Positions 35,601 through 43,326 of a stretch of 64,000 nucleotides of DNA are shown here, piece by piece. The stretch spans positions 682,001 to 746,000 of the forward strand of contig NZ_JAGFNZ010000001.1 of NCBI RefSeq assembly GCF_019448085.1. The letters run 5' to 3'. Positions within the stretch are counted from its first letter, which is position 1; each line of letters starts with the position of its first letter. The translations under genes and the position numbers were made by a program. The notes beneath the pieces were generated by a model. The model made no database searches. It was given only the letters and a program-made list of their open reading frames with translations, and was not told where the DNA came from. The stretch comes from Caproiciproducens faecalis (GTDB taxonomy: Bacteria; Bacillota; Clostridia; Oscillospirales; Acutalibacteraceae).

Positions 35601-38600
35601 GGTTGGCAACGTGCCGTTCGGCAGTTACAAGGTTTCCGACCGGGCCTATGACAAGCTTGGCTTTCCCATCCACGATTATTTCTTTGCCAAAACGCTCGAT
35701 CAGGTGCGTCCGGGCGGCGTAATCGCGTTCGTGACCAGCCGGTACACGATGGATAAACAGTCTCCGGAAGTGCGGCGGTACATCGCCCAGCGCGCGGACT
35801 TGCTGGGCGCGATTCGTCTGCCAAGCAACGCTTTCAAGGCCAACGCCGGAACAGAAGTCACCACCGACATTCTTTTCCTCCAGAAACGCGATCGCCCCAT
35901 CGTCATTGAGCCGGATTGGGTGCATCTCGGCCAAACCGAAGATGGAATACCCGTCAACAGCTACTTTGCCGATCATCCCGAAATGGTGCTGGGAACCATC
36001 AAATGGGACGATAAGATGCACGGCGATAAAAAGGAAACGACGTGCGAACCATTCCCTGACGCCGATCTTTCCGAACAGCTCCACGAAGTCGTTTCCCATA
36101 TTCAGGGACAGGTCACGGAACTGGATACTCCCGATCTCGGTGAAAATGAGGAAATCGACGATTCCATCCCGGCAGACCCCGACGTGAAAAACTATTCTTA
36201 CACGGTCGTGGACGGCGAGGTGTACTACCGGGAAAATTCCCGCATGGTGCGGCCGGAGCTGAACGAGACGGCCAAAGCCCGCGTCATGGGCATGGTGGAG
36301 CTGCGGGACTGTGTGCAGAAACTTATTAACCAGCAACTCGACGAATCTGCTTCCGACGCGGAAATCCATAAGACGCAGGCCGAACTCAACACTTTATATG
36401 GCGCTTTTTCTGCGAAATACGGTCTCATCAACTCGCGCGGCAACAGCCTCGCGTTTTCGGAGGATTCCTCCTACTATCTGCTCTGTTCTCTGGAAGTGAT
36501 TGACGAGGACGGCAAGCTGGAGCGCAAGGCCGACATGTTCACCAAGCGCACCATCCGGCAGCGGAAAATCGTCACTTCCGTGGACACGGCGTCGGAAGCT
36601 CTCTCGCTCTCCATCGCGGAAAAGGCGCGGGTGGATATGGATTACATGGCATCCCTCACCGGCAAAACGCCGGAGACGCTGGCCGACGAACTGCGGGGCG
36701 TTATCTTCCGCGATTTTGGCGAACAGGACCCGGCGAGCGTTCCAAAAGCCTTTTACAAGCTGGACAATATTCCATTCGTCACCGCCGATGAATACCTTTC
36801 CGGCAACGTGCGCCGCAAGCTTCGGCTGGCCAAGGCCCTCGCGGAAATGCGGCCCGACCTCGCGGAGAAAATATCGCCCAATATCGAGGCGCTGGAAGCC
36901 GCCCAGCCGAAGGACCTTGACGCCTCGGAAGTCGAGGTGCGCCTCGGCGCTACATGGATCGACAAGGAGTACATTCAGCAGTTCATGGAGGAACTACTCA
37001 ACCCACCGTCCGGTGTGCGCGACGGCATCCGGATAAACTATTCTTCCTTTACAGCAGAGTGGGCCATCTCTAACAAAAACAGCGTCGGGTACAACGACAT
37101 AGCGGCTTACGTCACCTACGGCACCGACCGGGCCAACGCCTACCGGATTCTGGAGGACAGCCTAAATCTCCGGGATACGCGGATTTACGATACCGTGACC
37201 GACCCGGACGGCAAGGTGCGCCGCGTCCTCAATTCCAAGGAAACCACCCTCGCCCAGCAGAAGCAGCAGGCCGTCAAGGACGCTTTCCATGACTGGATTT
37301 GGCGTGATCCGGAACGACGCCGGACGCTGACGAAAAAATATAACGAGCTGTTCAATTCCAGCCGCCCGCGTGAATACGATGGGCGACATCTTGTATTCCC
37401 CGGCATGAATCCCGAAATCAAGCTGCGGGATCATCAGCTCAACGCCGTGGCGCACCAGCTTTACGGCGGGAACACCCTGCTGGCGCACGTCGTGGGCGCG
37501 GGCAAAACCTACGAAATGATCGCCGCCGCAATGGAGGGCAAGCGGCTGGGGCTGTGTCAAAAATCCCTGTTTGCCGTGCCGAACCACCTGACGGAACAGT
37601 GGGCCTCCGAATTCCTGCGGCTGTACCCTTCGGCCAACATTCTTGTTACTACCAAAAAGGATTTTGAGAAACGCAACCGTAAGAAGTTCTGCGCCCGGAT
37701 CGCCACCGGCGACTACGACGCGATCATCATGGGACACTCGCAGTTTGAAAAAATCCCCGTCTCTCTGGAACGGCAGAAACGGCTGATTCAGGAACAGATT
37801 TGGGAAATTGAAAACGGGCTGGAAGAACTCAAGGACAGCGGCGCGGAGCAGTTTACCATCAAGCAGTTGGAGCGCACCAAAAAGGGACTTGAGGCCCGGT
37901 TGAAGCGGCTCAACGACAACTCCCGCAAGGATGATGTCGTGACCTTTGAGCAACTCGGCGTGGACCGTCTGTTCGTGGATGAAGCGCACAACTACAAAAA
38001 TCTGTTTCTCTACACAAAAATGCGCAACGTGGCGGGCCTCTCCACCACCGACGCGCAGAAGTCCAGCGACATGTTTCTGAAATGTCGGTATCTCGACGAA
38101 ATCACGCACAGCCGAGGCGTCGTGTTCGCCACCGGGACGCCGGTCAGCAATTCAATGACGGAATTGTATACGATGATGCGCTACCTCCAATATGAAACCC
38201 TGAAAGAGCAGAATCTCGTCCATTTTGATTGCTGGGCCTCAACGTTCGGAGAAACCATGACGGCCATCGAGCTAGCTCCGGAGGGGACCGGATACCGGGC
38301 GCGGACGCGCTTTGCCCGGTTCTATAATCTGCCGGAACTGATGCTGCTGTTCAAGGAAGCAGCGGACATCAAAACCGCCGACCAGCTCAACCTTCCCACG
38401 CCGAAAGCCGTATACCACAACGAAGTCGCGCAGCCCTCGGAAATCCAGAAAGAAATGGTGAAAAAGCTCTCGGAGCGCGCCGCCGCCGTCCATTCCGGTT
38501 CCGTTGACCCGCATTTGGACAACATGCTCAAAATTACGTCGGACGGGCGCAAGCTCGGCCTCGACCAGCGTGTTATCAACCCCATGCTCCCCGACAATCC

Positions 38601-40041
38601 CGGCAGCAAGGTCAACATGTGCGTCAATAACGTCTTTCGCTTCTGGCACGACGGGCAGGACAAAAAGCTGACGCAGCTTGTTTTCTGCGATATTTCTACT
38701 CCCAAGGGCCGCGCCGCCGCCAAGGAAAACCGGGCGGTCCGGGCTGGTGGAAAGCTCGCGGGCGGCACGGAGCTTCACGCTTTGCAGGATGCCACGCCGG
38801 AGGCCGATGCGCCGGAAGCGTTCAGCGTCTACTCGGACATTCGCGACAAGCTCATCGCGCGTGGCGTTCCCTCCGAACAGATCGCGTTTATCCACGACGC
38901 CGATACCGAAATAAAGAAAAAGGAGCTGTTCGCAAAGGTCCGTGCCGGACAGGTGCGCGTCCTCATGGGCAGCACCGCCAAGATGGGGGCCGGGATGAAC
39001 GTGCAGGACCTTTTGATTGCTTCTCACGATCTGGACTGCCCGTGGCGTCCCGGCGATCTGGAACAGCGGTCTGGACGCATCATCCGGCAGTACAACACCA
39101 ATCCCGAGGGACACATTTTCCGTTACGTCACCGAAGGGACATTCGATTCGTACCTCTGGCAAACTGTGGAAAATAAGCAAAAATTTATCTCGCAGATCAT
39201 GACAAGCAAAAGCCCCGTTCGCTCCTGTGAGGACATCGACGAGACGGCGCTCTCCTACGCGGAAATCAAGGCCCTGTGCGCCGGGGACGAGCGGATCAAA
39301 GAGAAGATGGACCTCGACATGGACGTGGCCAAGCTGAAACTGATGAAAGCCAACCACCAGAGCCAGCAGTTCCGGCTGGAGGACAATCTGCTCAAATATT
39401 TCCCGGAGGAAATTGAGCGGAATAAAGGCTTCATCAAAGGGCTGGAAACGGATATGGCGACGCTGGAAGCGCACCCGCACCCGAAGGACGGATTTGCTGA
39501 AATGGTGGTGCGGGGCGATTCCCTCACCGACAAGGACAACGCCGGTGCCGCCATTCTGGAAGCCTGCAAAGAAGTCAAGGGGCTGGAGCCGATAGCAATC
39601 GGCAGCTATCGGGGCTTTACCATGTCTCTGTCCGTGGAGGGTTTCGGACAGGATTTCATCCTCACCCTCAAAGGGCAGATGAGCCACCGCGTCACGCTGG
39701 GCAAGGACGCGCGCGGCAATCTGATCCGCATCGACAACGCCCTTTCCGATATGCCGAAGCGGTTGCAGAATGTTTACTCCCAGCTTGATAATCTTCATTC
39801 TCAGATAGCGGCGGCAAAAGCCGAGATCGGCAAGCCGTTTCCGCAGGAAGCGGAGCTTGCGCAAAAGAGTGCCCGCCTCGCGGAGCTGAACGCCCTGCTG
39901 GACATCGACAGCCGCGCCCCCGCCCAGCGGCAGGCATCGGAGGTTCTGGAGAAAAGCGAAAGGCCCTCCGTGCTGGAGAGCCTGAAAACGCCCTGCGTCT
40001 GCGGGACGGGAAAAAAACTGAAACATGAATTGGCCCGATAA
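32653..40041 (+). CDS. Giant DNA methylase-helicase (SNF2-like) of the conjugative element
   Basis: A 2462-residue protein. Order: ArdC-like N-terminus (1-230; YPYHEQLMIYAQRPDATACA), a low-complexity linker (about 255-376) that is overprinted by tnpV, an N6-adenine methyltransferase domain (motif I LEPACGVGNFF near 920, motif IV VGNVPFGSYK near 984), a superfamily-2 helicase (Walker A HVVGAGKTYEMI near 1612, VDEAHNYKN near 1775, FATGTPVSNSMTELY, QRSGRIIRQ near 2137) and a C-terminal coiled-coil region. It ends with RPSVLESLKTP and a short tail. Such LtrC/helicase giants are thought to methylate and process DNA during transfer. Confidence 0.92.
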   Translation: MPSNVQALAQMADRAATQITASHESWTDFLKTAARLYKYPYHEQLMIYAQRPDATACAGYEIWNEKMRRYIRRGRKGIALIDASGDKPRIRYVFDISDTGDSENSRRPYLWQYRPEHEDAVTAALEREYAVSGEKGLAYQLEQIAGQLANEYRQEHQYDILHIVDGSFLEEYDEFNIGAQFRSAASVSITYAVLSRCGLEPDEYFEHEDFLSIFDFNTPDTVAALGTAVSEASEKVLRQIEVTVKNYEREHLAERSATHGEQPDLHQERGLPDSGPDDHGADGEHREIREDAQKLPEGAPSGAVQQPVVVGEAVPAPVGDRADGNGAAGVHDAGADEVGRRDGEPESLRPDALGGLHERPESAGRGNDTDGAYLQLSFFPSEQEQIQRIDEAESEKPSAFSVPAPQKSEKSGTAQADIDAALQEWNGSTESKRAVVEYMREHARDKDTAAFLRAEYGDDLPAFPVTVGRTSTDLPWPKVQRRIAQLIRENRFYTPEEQPAPPDLSDQPITRTGDTIENGITFHNVVLSLSGEQREDVQQAIPENATIPLPYKVGDTVYLDNKPFEITDIGTSDVQLHDPALAYPIFRAESRENFENMLRRDSRNGPITEFLAADLEHTEADLREALTSGLLEQRDKEHIAGYFRENEGNTRVAQRLSLTYAGTSDTMELTTGETADLFATTTGFEINIHDKYNSKRSARWEEIAPILRALYQREQDGFSHEPVLREPANLDGKPFYQPGGHAVLDYGGQELSGTVGYAGEKDVRIDTGPYSWSHEVVSRDAFENGIRQDERNAALFTPEQPAAENFRITDDHLGVGGAKTKYGYNIAAIRNLKTIEAEGRTATQEEQETLSRYVGWGGIPQAFDPDNAAWSKEYTELVGALTAEEYEMARASTLNAHYTSPTVIKAIYEAVKNLGFQTGNILEPACGVGNFFGLLPDSMAASRLYGVELDNITGRIAKQLYPNANITVAGFETTERKDFFDLAVGNVPFGSYKVSDRAYDKLGFPIHDYFFAKTLDQVRPGGVIAFVTSRYTMDKQSPEVRRYIAQRADLLGAIRLPSNAFKANAGTEVTTDILFLQKRDRPIVIEPDWVHLGQTEDGIPVNSYFADHPEMVLGTIKWDDKMHGDKKETTCEPFPDADLSEQLHEVVSHIQGQVTELDTPDLGENEEIDDSIPADPDVKNYSYTVVDGEVYYRENSRMVRPELNETAKARVMGMVELRDCVQKLINQQLDESASDAEIHKTQAELNTLYGAFSAKYGLINSRGNSLAFSEDSSYYLLCSLEVIDEDGKLERKADMFTKRTIRQRKIVTSVDTASEALSLSIAEKARVDMDYMASLTGKTPETLADELRGVIFRDFGEQDPASVPKAFYKLDNIPFVTADEYLSGNVRRKLRLAKALAEMRPDLAEKISPNIEALEAAQPKDLDASEVEVRLGATWIDKEYIQQFMEELLNPPSGVRDGIRINYSSFTAEWAISNKNSVGYNDIAAYVTYGTDRANAYRILEDSLNLRDTRIYDTVTDPDGKVRRVLNSKETTLAQQKQQAVKDAFHDWIWRDPERRRTLTKKYNELFNSSRPREYDGRHLVFPGMNPEIKLRDHQLNAVAHQLYGGNTLLAHVVGAGKTYEMIAAAMEGKRLGLCQKSLFAVPNHLTEQWASEFLRLYPSANILVTTKKDFEKRNRKKFCARIATGDYDAIIMGHSQFEKIPVSLERQKRLIQEQIWEIENGLEELKDSGAEQFTIKQLERTKKGLEARLKRLNDNSRKDDVVTFEQLGVDRLFVDEAHNYKNLFLYTKMRNVAGLSTTDAQKSSDMFLKCRYLDEITHSRGVVFATGTPVSNSMTELYTMMRYLQYETLKEQNLVHFDCWASTFGETMTAIELAPEGTGYRARTRFARFYNLPELMLLFKEAADIKTADQLNLPTPKAVYHNEVAQPSEIQKEMVKKLSERAAAVHSGSVDPHLDNMLKITSDGRKLGLDQRVINPMLPDNPGSKVNMCVNNVFRFWHDGQDKKLTQLVFCDISTPKGRAAAKENRAVRAGGKLAGGTELHALQDATPEADAPEAFSVYSDIRDKLIARGVPSEQIAFIHDADTEIKKKELFAKVRAGQVRVLMGSTAKMGAGMNVQDLLIASHDLDCPWRPGDLEQRSGRIIRQYNTNPEGHIFRYVTEGTFDSYLWQTVENKQKFISQIMTSKSPVRSCEDIDETALSYAEIKALCAGDERIKEKMDLDMDVAKLKLMKANHQSQQFRLEDNLLKYFPEEIERNKGFIKGLETDMATLEAHPHPKDGFAEMVVRGDSLTDKDNAGAAILEACKEVKGLEPIAIGSYRGFTMSLSVEGFGQDFILTLKGQMSHRVTLGKDARGNLIRIDNALSDMPKRLQNVYSQLDNLHSQIAAAKAEIGKPFPQEAELAQKSARLAELNALLDIDSRAPAQRQASEVLEKSERPSVLESLKTPCVCGTGKKLKHELAR
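33428..33781 (+). CDS. tnpV: TnpV-like transposon protein embedded in the helicase gene
   Basis: A 117-residue protein read one frame away from the giant helicase gene and wholly inside it. It matches the TnpV family from memory: MENNLTYTKNGDYLIPDL, GKYGRMRKNYLKEHRPVLYN, YPHLLEIERTATARLE and RWVGFMNDLKAQAEETILTE. ATG 33428 has GAAAGGAG eight bases upstream, so independent translation is likely. In the helicase frame the same bases give a repetitive Gly/Asp/Glu/Arg linker without domain structure, which suggests that tnpV is the constrained frame. Function of TnpV is not established. Confidence 0.85.
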   Translation: MENNLTYTKNGDYLIPDLTITEPTESIGKYGRMRKNYLKEHRPVLYNSLLLSEKLYPHLLEIERTATARLECMMPELMKSAGVTESLKASDPMRWVGFMNDLKAQAEETILTELIYS

Positions 40042-40061
40042 GAAAAGACTCCGGCACGGAA

Positions 40062-40322
40062 TCATTTTGTGTCGGAGCCGTCATTTCGGGCGGCTGCGGC
40101 TTTTGCCCTGCGTTTCTGCTTTTGTTCGGATTTCTTCCGGCGCTTTTCATCTATTTCATGCAGCCAAACGCTGACCGGCGCTTTCCACGGCTCGCTTTTA
40201 TTGGGGATGTTTTTGACGAGGCTGCGCGGATTCAGGCCGAGCCTTTTCGCCAGTTCAATGTCCTCGTTATTCAGGCGGCATTTCTTTTTCGCGTCCTGCC
40301 ACATCTGTTCACTGTATGCCAT
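40062..40322 (-). CDS. Small conserved minus-strand protein of the element
   Basis: An 86-residue basic protein convergent with the giant helicase gene. ATG 40322 lies 5 bases after GGGGGTG on the complement. AYSEQMWQDAKKKCRLNNED followed by IELAKRLGLNPRSLVKNIPN looks like a helix-turn-helix-like segment, then WKAPVSVWLHEI and a Lys/Arg tail. Homologues with the same orientation occur in related elements. A regulatory role is possible, not shown. Confidence 0.72.
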   Translation of the reverse strand: MAYSEQMWQDAKKKCRLNNEDIELAKRLGLNPRSLVKNIPNKSEPWKAPVSVWLHEIDEKRRKKSEQKQKRRAKAAAARNDGSDTK

Positions 40323-40388
40323 TTGCACACCCCCATTTCCTATCGCAAATTATATCATAAATCAGGACAAAAAATCAGGAGGTTAAAA

Positions 40389-41150
40389 ATGAATACGATA
40401 CCCGTCTACAAATATCCCGCCGCCTATGCGCGGGAACATGGCGAGATAGAACAATACCGCGTATCCCACAAGGCGAACGTGGCCTGCAAGGGTGCAATTG
40501 AAACGGCCATCCGGGACAATTACCGCAATAATTGTCTCGGCAGCGACACCGCAAAACAGGTCATTGCCGAGTTTGGATTTGACCGCACTCTCTATGTGCT
40601 TGCGAACACTGTCCGCGAGAAAGATTGGGATGGGCGCATTGACCGCAGAAATAAGGATTGGGCGCGGACAATTCCTGTCTTTGACGATGAGAACGGCTTT
40701 GGGGATAATCGAAACCGGGAATTTATCGTAGATAGAGCGCATCCCGGTCTGGTAGACCTTTTCATCAATCAGGCGCGGCGCGAATATCTGTTGACCCAGC
40801 CTCTGACCAAAGAGGACATTCAGTCGGAGGCCGCGAGGCTTCTCCGGCGTCTGCAATCCGAACGTGAGCCGAACAGTCCCAGCGGGACGCATTTCATGGC
40901 GCAGATTTCGCCGGATTTTTTGATCCGCGCTTCCACCAAAGATCAAGACCGGCTGTTCGCGCTGCTGCCGTTCAAGTCCCTGTCGTTCTCCGCGCTCAAC
41001 GACCGGAAAGGGATTTTCGCCTTAATCCAGAAGGGTGAAAACCGCGACCAGCCGCTTCGCCAGCGCAAGCCGTCCGTGCGAAAAAAGCTGGAGAACATTA
41101 AGGCGGCAGATACGCCGTCCTCCGTTAAGCGGGACGCCCCGGAGCGTTGA
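40389..41150 (+). CDS. DUF3849-domain protein
   Basis: A 253-residue protein with the DUF3849 start IPVYKYPAAYAREHGEIEQY and VACKGAIETAIRDNYRNNCL, plus the FGFDRTLYVLANTVREKDWD block. These proteins accompany MobC and relaxase genes in Firmicutes elements and may be regulatory. ATG 40389 follows AGGAGG by seven bases. The C-terminus carries RKPSVRKKLENI and a 20-residue charged tail, the shared motif. Transcribed divergently from the small minus-strand gene. Confidence 0.82.
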   Translation: MNTIPVYKYPAAYAREHGEIEQYRVSHKANVACKGAIETAIRDNYRNNCLGSDTAKQVIAEFGFDRTLYVLANTVREKDWDGRIDRRNKDWARTIPVFDDENGFGDNRNREFIVDRAHPGLVDLFINQARREYLLTQPLTKEDIQSEAARLLRRLQSEREPNSPSGTHFMAQISPDFLIRASTKDQDRLFALLPFKSLSFSALNDRKGIFALIQKGENRDQPLRQRKPSVRKKLENIKAADTPSSVKRDAPER

Positions 41151-41152
41151 CG

Positions 41153-41491
41153 ATGGCAAACAGGGAACGGAAAGTCCAGCTCAAATTCCGCGTTACTTCG
41201 CAGGAGCGTGAAATGATCGAACAGAAAATGGCACAGCTCGGTACGAAAAATATGGCGGCGTATCTTCGCAAAATTGCTATCGACGGGTATGTGGTGAAGC
41301 TCGAACTACCGGAGCTGAAGGAGATGGTTTCCCTCCTGCGCCGGTCCAGCAACAACCTGAACCAGCTTACCAAGCGGGTGCATGAAACGGGGCGCGTTTA
41401 TGACACGGATTTAGAGGATATTGTCCAAAATCAGGAACGGCTGTGGCAGGCGGCTACTGATATTCTCGCCGTGCTTGCAAAATTAAAATAG
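41153..41491 (+). CDS. mobC: MobC-like relaxosome accessory protein
   Basis: A 112-residue protein with a ribbon-helix-helix N-terminus (RKVQLKFRVTSQEREMIEQK, then NMAAYLRKIAIDG) and the MobC C-terminal segment SLLRRSSNNLNQLTKRVHET. It binds the transfer origin and helps the relaxase nick. It starts 2 bases after the DUF3849 stop. The origin itself was not identified but would be expected in this neighbourhood. Confidence 0.9.
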   Translation: MANRERKVQLKFRVTSQEREMIEQKMAQLGTKNMAAYLRKIAIDGYVVKLELPELKEMVSLLRRSSNNLNQLTKRVHETGRVYDTDLEDIVQNQERLWQAATDILAVLAKLK

Positions 41492-41511
41492 GGACGTATG
41501 TTCCGAAAAGC

Positions 41512-41551
41512 GGGGCGGTTTACGACGTGTAAGCCGCCCCATTATTTTTTT
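41512..41551 (+). terminator. Intrinsic terminator after mobC
   Basis: GGGGCGG...CCGCCCC with an inner TAC/GTA extension, followed by ATTATTTTTTT. Confidence 0.85.
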
Positions 41552-41619
41552 GCAGCATCCTTGTAAAAAAATATTCAGAGCAGTATGGTGGTATCAGAAA
41601 TAAAAAGGGGGCCGATTTT

Positions 41620-41910
41620 ATGAGGCTGATACTGAAAATACTCGTCGCTCCGGTCATTGTGGTTCTGACCGTTTTCGTCTGGATTTGCTCCGGTCTGCTG
41701 TACTGCTCGGCATGGGTATTTGGCCTTGCTGGAACGGTCCTCGGCATCTTCGGTGTGCTGACACTGATTACCCATCAGGTTACAAACGGGATCGTCCTGC
41801 TGGTGATGGCGATCCTCGTCAGTCCATACGGAATTCCGATGGCGGCGGCATGGCTGCTCGGCAAGATACAGGATTTGCGGTACGCGATTCAGGACCGGGT
41901 TTATGGTTGA
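41620..41910 (+). CDS. CD1845-like small membrane protein
   Basis: A 96-residue protein with three predicted membrane spans (LILKILVAPVIVVLTVFVWI, then VFGLAGTVLGIFGVL, then GIVLLVMAILVSPYGIPMAA) and a conserved C-terminal LLGKIQDLRYAIQDRVYG. It belongs to the CD1845 family that normally sits next to the relaxase. Here an insertion of about 2.8 kb separates it from the relaxase. AAAAAGGGGG precedes the ATG. Confidence 0.82.
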   Translation: MRLILKILVAPVIVVLTVFVWICSGLLYCSAWVFGLAGTVLGIFGVLTLITHQVTNGIVLLVMAILVSPYGIPMAAAWLLGKIQDLRYAIQDRVYG

Positions 41911-41926
41911 AGAAGAGAGTCTCAGA

Positions 41927-41969
41927 ATTAAAGGGCGCGGAGTCTTTGGAAAGCTCTACGCCCTTTAAT
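41927..41969 (+). terminator. Long hairpin after the CD1845-like gene
   Basis: ATTAAAGGGCG and its exact complement around a 21-base loop. There is no clear T run after it, so termination strength is doubtful. Confidence 0.5.
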
Positions 41970-42104
41970 CAGTTGTAAGGAGTAAGTGTAAACAAATTGG
42001 GAAGCTCCATCATCACCTAAAGCTTCACGGTTTACTCAAAATGCATGAGACAACTCAGATAAAATATCTTTTGCACATTCTTCGCTGCAGTTACTTTGTA
42101 ATGG

Positions 42105-42998
42105 TCAAGCATTTTTGTAACACAACTGTCTAAATTGATTCAATCCATACCTTGCCTCATAGGGCGTTCGATAATCGTTGTAAGAGTGAGGGCGAACCTG
42201 ATTGTACCAAACATAGGCGAATTCTGAAACAGCATGTGTCAATTCTTCATCGGTTCGAAAGTTGAAGCGATTGATCAATTCTGCCTTGAAAGTATTGTAA
42301 TAACGTTCCATCGGAGCATTGTCATAAGGACAACCTGCGGCGCTCATACTCTGCGTGATACCGTGTTGCCGACAATAAAGGATAAATTGAGCGGAAGTAA
42401 ACTGGCTTCCCTGATCGGAATGCAATATCAAATTCTGGGGTTTCTTTTTCTGGGAATGAAGGGCTTTTTCAAGAGTCATAATCGCTAAATCGCTCGTAAT
42501 CCATTTGCCTGTTTCACTTGCGACCACGCTGCGGTCATATAAATCAATGATGGTACAGTTATAACGCATGGAACCGTTCGTAAGAAAAACATATGTAAAA
42601 TCCGTACACCAGACCTGATTGGCTTTGTCTGCCACAAAGTTTCGTTCCAGCAGGTTTGGAAAGATTTTGTGGGCATGTCCCTTTTTGTACCCAGGCCGCT
42701 TACGGCGGCAGACACACTGCAGATGGAGCTCTTTGTTCATATATTTGTGAACCGTAGTTTTACTTAAAAATATCTGATCCCTTGCAAGAAAAACACGCAT
42801 GCTTCTGTAGCCAAGAATTCCGCCGAATTCATGATAGATATCCTTGATTTTACGGCAAATCTCACTTTTCTTTGCACGGTAAGCAGCCTTGGCTTGTTTC
42901 AGGTAATTGTAGTATGCGTTTGGAAATATTCCCATTCGTTTTAACAGCCAACGGGTTCCGAAATGTCTCTGATGTTTCTCGATGAACCGATATGCCAC
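42105..42998 (-). CDS. IS3-family transposase OrfB
   Basis: A 297-residue DDE integrase. HTH_21 part FGGILGYRSMRVFLARDQ, catalytic Asp in VWCTDFTYVFL, second Asp in ILHSDQGSQFTS and Glu in PYDNAPMERYYNTFKAE are all present. GTG 42998 overlaps the OrfA stop by one base (TAGTG), so OrfB may be made by coupling or by frameshifting. C-terminal VRPHSYNDYRTPYEARYG is typical. Confidence 0.93.
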   Translation of the reverse strand: MAYRFIEKHQRHFGTRWLLKRMGIFPNAYYNYLKQAKAAYRAKKSEICRKIKDIYHEFGGILGYRSMRVFLARDQIFLSKTTVHKYMNKELHLQCVCRRKRPGYKKGHAHKIFPNLLERNFVADKANQVWCTDFTYVFLTNGSMRYNCTIIDLYDRSVVASETGKWITSDLAIMTLEKALHSQKKKPQNLILHSDQGSQFTSAQFILYCRQHGITQSMSAAGCPYDNAPMERYYNTFKAELINRFNFRTDEELTHAVSEFAYVWYNQVRPHSYNDYRTPYEARYGLNQFRQLCYKNA

Positions 42999-43279
42999 TA
43001 ATCGATTTCCTTCGCAAAGAATGCCGCTGCTTTTTTTAGAAAGTCGTTTTCCTTTTCAGCTTCTGCAAGTTTCTTCTGAAGCTGCCTAACTTCCAGCATT
43101 AATTCGTTTTCAGACTTTGCGGCATCATTTGTTTGGCATTCTTCACGGTAAGCGCGAATCCAGTTTGAAACGGTAGCGTGACAGATTCCGTATTCGGCAG
43201 CAAGACTGGCAATTGTGCGACCGTCCTGGATATGTAGTTTTACAACTTTCTTTTTGGTTTCCTCAGTAATTGTTTGCAT
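42998..43279 (-). CDS. IS3-family transposase OrfA
   Basis: A 93-residue DNA-binding protein. Helix-turn-helix RTIASLAAEYGICHATVSNW, then the leucine-zipper-like LMLEVRQLQKKLAEAEKEND. Complete, with the start at ATG 43279 close to the right inverted repeat. Confidence 0.9.
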   Translation of the reverse strand: MQTITEETKKKVVKLHIQDGRTIASLAAEYGICHATVSNWIRAYREECQTNDAAKSENELMLEVRQLQKKLAEAEKENDFLKKAAAFFAKEID

Positions 43280-43326
43280 GGCGTACTCCTTTTCTAATAG
43301 ACATTGTAATCCATTAGGCAGGAGCG

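Noticed and set aside
38272-40065. A 597-codon open frame on the minus strand across the helicase gene.
   Set aside because: The composition is that of an antisense shadow, with no family motif, and it would overlap a well-conserved coding region completely.
40323-41620. Origin of transfer near mobC.
   Set aside because: No inverted repeat with a recognisable nick-site sequence could be tied to the relaxase family by eye; the clear hairpin at 41512 is a terminator.
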